Assembly (NCBI GenBank): GCA_034509735.1
Contig: JACGWO010000005.1
Coordinates: 25,910,383 to 25,974,382, forward strand
Origin: Sesamum alatum
Taxonomy: Eukaryota > Streptophyta > Magnoliopsida > Lamiales > Pedaliaceae
Direction: 5' to 3'
Length of the DNA: 64,000 bases
Shown here piece by piece: positions 59,517-64,000 of this stretch. Position numbers and translations under genes: made by a program. Under the pieces are notes generated by a model. That model ran no database searches, was not told where the DNA came from, and saw only the letters and a program-made list of their open reading frames with translations. The stretch's first letter is position 1; every line of letters begins with the position of its first letter.

Positions 59517-61858
59517 TCAACCCAAATTTGCAGGAGCTAACTTCTCTTGAAGCTTTGCAATTTTAGCCTGAAATTAGAAAACTGTTAATATCTTAAGTAT
59601 GTCAGAATGGTTGTTCCAAATATAAACATCAGAACCAAAACAAAAACAGCCGTAAAACTTTTTAACACCAGGCTATTAGAATGGTACATAGACATTATTA
59701 TGTATCCTTATGGACTTTGGTGTGTGTGTCTGTGTGGGTGTGGGTGGGGGGGGAGAATTAAATGCTTACAATACCTTGAATGATTTGGAACGCCGAATAG
59801 AGGGGTCCAAATCTAAAGCAATTGAATAGGACTCCTCAGCTGCATCACATTGATCCATAGCCATTAAAACATCACCTTCGCAAATATAAGCCTGTAAATT
59901 TGAATTTTGATAAAATCTCGATGACCAGTTGGTTTCAAATAAGTGAGATGATAAGACAATCAGTGGAAGATTGGACAATTATGCAAAGCATCAAACACAG
60001 ATATAATGAATCAATTGACATATATATTCATCATACAACCGAGTCAGGAACATGAAGTTGACAAACTTCAGGAAGTATACTTCTTCACTTCCATTTGCTT
60101 TTCTAAACACACCTAATATGGGTCACCAGTTTCAGGAAAAGGGACTGTCACAGATTGAAAATTATTTTTTCTAGTGCTCTCAAAAGTGAAATTTGTGTTG
60201 TATAAAAGTTTGATTGGATTATATTCTTTGCTCTCAATGACCAATAAGCATTAGACAATCCAGAAAGTGCTTCAGTTTGATTTTTACATTTCAAGGAAAA
60301 CCACCTACCAGACGAGCCCTATAAAGTTGTAAGTTTGACGTTCCAAAAGAGAATCAGAAGTACAAATATCGCCAGTGAATTTCCACTTGAAATCTTGCAG
60401 CTATGAAAAAGAATCCTCCACCTCCACTATATTACTAATATTTACTTGCCTCAGGGTAGTGAGGTGCAAGAGTCATTGATTCTTTAGCATCCTCAAGTGC
60501 TCCATTTATGTCTCCCATTGCCAACCTTGCTGCGGACCTGATGAAAAATATAGTGTTATATGACCTTCACCATGAATTCAAATATGGATAATGCATCTCT
60601 GCAAGTCAACTTGTGAATCCAGGTAGGTCTATAGACATAATCGAATCATGAAGCAGGCTTCAACTGCAAATAACTATTAGATAATTATATTCACACCCCA
60701 TGATATATGGTCTATTTACACCAACCACCCCTGTATTTTTGCGTGATTACAGAAACCACTCCTGACAGCCAAAAAATATGGATAGTTTGTGTAATGATGT
60801 TGACGTTTTTGGGGGGTGTATGTGTTATTTTTCAAAAGATATGGGTAGTTTGTGTAAATAGACAATAGGTTAGGGGGTGTAGATGTAATTTTACCTAACT
60901 ACTAAAAAGAAAAGAGACCAAAATCTGCACATGGATTAATGCCATTGTAAATAACTAACTACTGGATGCAACAATCATGACAGTAAGAGATGTCTTAAGT
61001 TCTCATGTACTAATATAGATCATAGAGGATACAAAAATGGCTTTCTTTTATGGTGAACCAATGACGTAAATGCTCCACAAACCTGTCCTTGTACATTATA
61101 TGGAGTCCCCCAAATGGTTTGAGATCTATAGCCTGCAAGCATAATGCATATGTGATTATCAGCACTCGCACCTCCACTTTGCCCCAAAACACTCATAATC
61201 CGAACAACCTAGATGAGGACTGCAATACGTTTCCCCACAAATCATAGCATCAAAAGCAAGAATTCGTCCCACATTAATTACATCACTCACCCATTCTCTA
61301 TTCCAGATCAAAGCATCAAAAATTCCATTCTTGCATCAACAATCAAAAACATAAAAACAACAGGGTTCTCAATTACACCTGTGAGAGTAAACTATAAGCC
61401 TGAGCAAAATCACCCCGGCACGTCTCTTCTTCAGCTCTCTTCCTCAAAGCCAATGCCTCCAAACACTTCTTCCCACTACTCCCCACATCGCCGTCATCAT
61501 CCACCCCACAAACGATCGACATCGTATTAACCGCCTTACTGGGGGTTCCACAATGCCCGACAAACACCGCCTCCGGCAATATTACGATATTCGGACCCGA
61601 CCCACAACGCCCAAGACAACCGCAGGAGTTCACCGCAACGAATGGTGGAGCAATACCAGAAAGTACCTGCAGAACATCCAAAGAACCCTGCTTTTTGCAT
61701 GTCCTGTTCGTACACACTCTTATTTCGATCTTATCCTTCTTCTCATAAGGCGATGATGATGATGATGCTTTTGCTGTTATACTGATCGCTTGTTTTCTCA
61801 GATGATGACCTGAAAGGAGAAGAAAATGGGGCGCAGAAGTGTTGATAGTAGCCTCCAT
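59517..61858 (-). CDS. Thioredoxin-like [2Fe-2S] domain fused to TPRs, probably plastid
   Basis: Five exons on the minus strand: 61858-61379, 61132-61083, 60537-60450, 59891-59775, 59567-59517, giving 261 residues. Residues 1-36 are Ser-rich with few acidic residues, as in plastid transit peptides. Residues 45-110 have cysteines at 49, 54, 79, 81, 85 and 103; the C49-x4-C54 and C81-x3-C85 pairs fit the thioredoxin-like ferredoxin / NuoE-type [2Fe-2S] fold. From about 140 to 250 there are three TPR-like helical pairs (CRGDFAQAYSLLSQAIDLKP, GDINGALEDAKESMTLAP, DQCDAAEESYSIALDLDP), a protein-binding scaffold. The partner and reaction are unknown to me. Intron 3 uses a GC donor (GAG|GCAAGT); the other three are GT-AG. 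Exon phases agree throughout. Confidence 0.82.
60676..60896. repeat. Inverted-repeat element, family 1 copy, in an intron
   Basis: Left TAATTATATTCACACCCCATG and GGTCTATTTACACCAACCACCCC; right GGGTAGTTTGTGTAAATAGAC and GGGGGTGTAGATGTAATTTTA. It sits in the intron between exons 2 and 3 of the Fe-S/TPR gene and is compatible with its splicing. Confidence 0.65.
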
Positions 61859-62883
61859 TGTTCTCTTCTCGGGGGCTAACTTTCAACTGTGCTCTTAACA
61901 CTCATGGATAAGGATCCAGCTTCAAATGTAAGTACCTTGTGATTAGTGAAGATCTCGAGCTTTAAGAAGTTGTACGCTGATTCAATTGGAGAAATTAGGG
62001 TTTCATTGAGGTGAGGGCACCTACTACGTCGTTTCGAACAAAGTAAATTTAGGTAAGGAGGTGCTAGTTGGATTGCAAATCAATATAATTATCTGATAAT
62101 TAACTAAAAAAAAAAAAAAAACCGTTGCAAACAAGTTGAGAGAGATAAACATAACAATTAAATTTAAATTAATATTTTTGTTCTATAAATTTTAAAGTTC
62201 AACCCAATTAATGCAAAATAATAAGGGATCGTTTACGAGGCTTGATTAGAGTGGATGTAGCTCCAATCCACCCTTATGGTACAACTTGGTAATAATTCAT
62301 CAAGCCTTGGAGAGGCCTGATAACTCATCTGATCTTGAGGGTAATAATATAATTCGATCATATCCCACATTTTATTCAATCGGATATAACAAAATAAAGA
62401 ATCAACCTCAATTTATGTTCGACTTAATTAAAATTCGTTTGAATCCAATTTTATACAATTTAAAGCACTTAAATATTGCATAAAAACTCAAATAAATTTA
62501 AATAATTATGTTTTTTATTCGGCTTAATTTTATTTACAACTTTAGTTTAGCTACTAAAAATAAGGAGGGATTAGGCATAACAAGTGGGTGAATCATTGTA
62601 GTTTTCGAGAAATTCTTAATCGAATCAAGTTGGCTGAATCAAACAAATAACAAAGTAAATGTGATACACTTAGCATGTGATTGGTCACTTTCCCTTAACT
62701 GTATATCAATTATACAATAATTATTTTACACTTGCTATATAATTAGTTTAAGTCCGACCAAACTCGACTTGGATTAAAATTTCCCATCGTTTCCAAGATC
62801 TAGGGTTGGTGCAATTTAATAACAATAACACACTCAATGTTAGAGTCACCTAACTTAAAATAGCTCTCCAGACGTCTTGGCTC
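61859..62883. other. Intergenic DNA upstream of the Fe-S/TPR gene
   Basis: The first 150 bases form its probable leader and promoter region on the minus strand; no certain TATA box. The rest is AT-rich without a recognised gene. Confidence 0.5.
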
Positions 62884-63387
62884 TGTTTGGTTTCATTTTC
62901 CAGCTGTTTCTTAGACAGTGAGAAAACAAAATCAAAACATAATATTATCCAAAATATTTTTACTAGGTATTTTGGACCGTTCTCCCATGTATATATACAT
63001 TTACCTACAAATAAATAAATATTATTATATACATATATACATTTATAACAAAATATATAAAAAAAGCCATGATTGGTCAATAACAGTATTTTTTGTTTAC
63101 CAATATACAATACAATACATAAAAAAAACCAAATATTACTATATACACATATACATATGTAAAAATATATAAAAAAGACATGATTTGACAATGAACAATG
63201 TTTTTTAGCTCTAAATATACAATACAATACATACAATATATTCTTTTATACTATTTAAAATTAACTCCAAAAATAAATCCAAACATACACCATATCTTTA
63301 ACACACACTAATTTATCTTTATTTCTCTCTCTCTCTCTCTCTCTCTCTCCACAAAACAAAACAAAACATTCCAAAAACGAAACCAAT
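62884..63387. repeat. Partial copy of the 1-kb inverted-repeat element
   Basis: Matches the right half of 49350-50412: CAAAATCAAA-CATAA, CCAAAATATTTTTA, ACATTTACCTACAAATAAATAAATATTA, AAAAGACATGATTTGACAATGAACA, and the TTAACTC-AAAA terminus. A CT run is at 63322-63348. Termini TTTGGTTTCATTTT and AACGAAACCA retain a short inverted repeat. Confidence 0.65.
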
Positions 63388-63426
63388 TACAAGGCCTGTG
63401 TATAAATTTGAACTGGATAAATTTTT

Positions 63427-63520
63427 GGAATAATTAATTTACACCCCTTCACCTATGTTCATTTACACAAATCATCCCTGTCTTTTGAAAAATTACAGAA
63501 ACCACCCATAACAGCCTTTA
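63427..63520. repeat. Truncated family 1 inverted-repeat element
   Basis: Only the left arm is present (GGAATAATTAATTTACACCCC, CATTTACACAAATCATCCCTG, ATTACAGAAACCACCC). The sequence stops just before a CACTA start at 63533, suggesting that the latter interrupts or replaced the rest. Confidence 0.5.
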
Positions 63521-63532
63521 AAATTCAAAAAT

Positions 63533-64000
63533 TACTACAAAAAAATGCGGGAATTGAAACGGTAACAGGAACGGTGTTTTTAATTTTTGGAACGGTAAAT
63601 AGTTCACTAGATCCTTTTGGACTGCCATTAGGAATGGTTGAGGAACGGGAGGCAATCCGTGGCAATAAGAGGAGATCCTAATAGTTAGGAACGATAACAA
63701 AGTGACCATTCCTATTTGAGAACGGTTTTTGACATATTTTTTGTATATCGTTACTAATAACCTTTGTACGTATGAATTTATAATTTTTGCATTTGGAACA
63801 CCTTATAAACTTTATGAACGGCCTCATCGAAATTAAATCGCGCAATTAGGAACGGTAGATAGAACACATTTTAGAATTGTCACCGTAAGTTGTAGATACA
63901 ATTTAGCATGGTATCTGGAATACAAGTAAGAACGGTCTGTTGTATAGATTAGGATCGGCAATTGGAATACATGTTGCCGCATTCCTTAGGAACGGTTTTC
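63533..64000 (+). mobile_element. CACTA element 5' end, running off the window
   Basis: Starts TACTACAAAAAAATGCGGGAATTG, one base from the canonical CACTACAAAAA, and closely resembles the start at 18638. GGAACGG / GAACGGT motifs recur through to the window end (63574, 63593, 63645, 63719, 63850, 63990). The rest of the element is outside the window. Confidence 0.65.

Overview
This window looks like nuclear DNA of a dicot plant. The genes have spliced exons with GT-AG introns, the protein families are plant-typical (a FEY-type oxidoreductase, a NAB-domain KIP1/NET protein, a DUF4408/DUF761 protein), and the intergenic DNA is AT-rich and crowded with plant transposons (CACTA, Ty1/Copia, Helitron, SINE, fold-back elements). 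I cannot name the species from sequence alone. No virus, bacterial gene, CRISPR array or toxin gene was seen.

Layout. 1-441: a complete BolA-family CDS (+). 442-9958: non-coding DNA with two Helitron-like elements (2388-5409 on +, 7680-7959 on -) and three inverted-repeat elements. 9959-23070: a cluster of En/Spm (CACTA) transposons sharing one subterminal motif (GGAACGG / CCGTTAC): a decayed element from 9959, an element with both ends and a TAA target duplication at 12138-17253, an inverted partial copy at about 17460-18637, and a decayed transposase-bearing element from 18638. 23080-24722: a truncated LTR. 25173-35104: a Ty1/Copia retrotransposon on the minus strand with both LTRs, PBS, PPT and a perfect TGAGA target duplication, but a broken polyprotein. 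35105-37660: LTR-like and other repeats.

37785-38624: intronless DUF4408/DUF761 membrane protein (+). 38625-44911: intergenic, with two inverted-repeat elements, one having a GC-rich core. 44912-48233: eight-exon FEY-like short-chain dehydrogenase (+). 48234-55060: intergenic, with a 1-kb inverted-repeat element, a complete tRNA-derived SINE, a CACTA-type MITE and smaller repeats. 55841-58509: two-exon NAB-domain (KIP1/NET-like) gene (+) with a probable 5' UTR intron. 59517-61858: five-exon gene (-) for a probable plastid protein joining a thioredoxin-like [2Fe-2S] domain to TPRs; it contains a GC-AG intron. 61859-64000: intergenic, ending inside another CACTA terminus.

The five host genes are unrelated housekeeping or structural genes and do not form a pathway; plant genes are not organised in operons. 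The main content is transposon biology: nested and adjacent CACTA elements, a structurally complete Copia element, and repeated families of fold-back elements. I found no convincing wholly new system. The items most worth checking are the CACTA family with its roughly 125-bp tandem array, the SINE with an internal duplication, the small Helitrons, and the Fe-S/TPR fusion gene.
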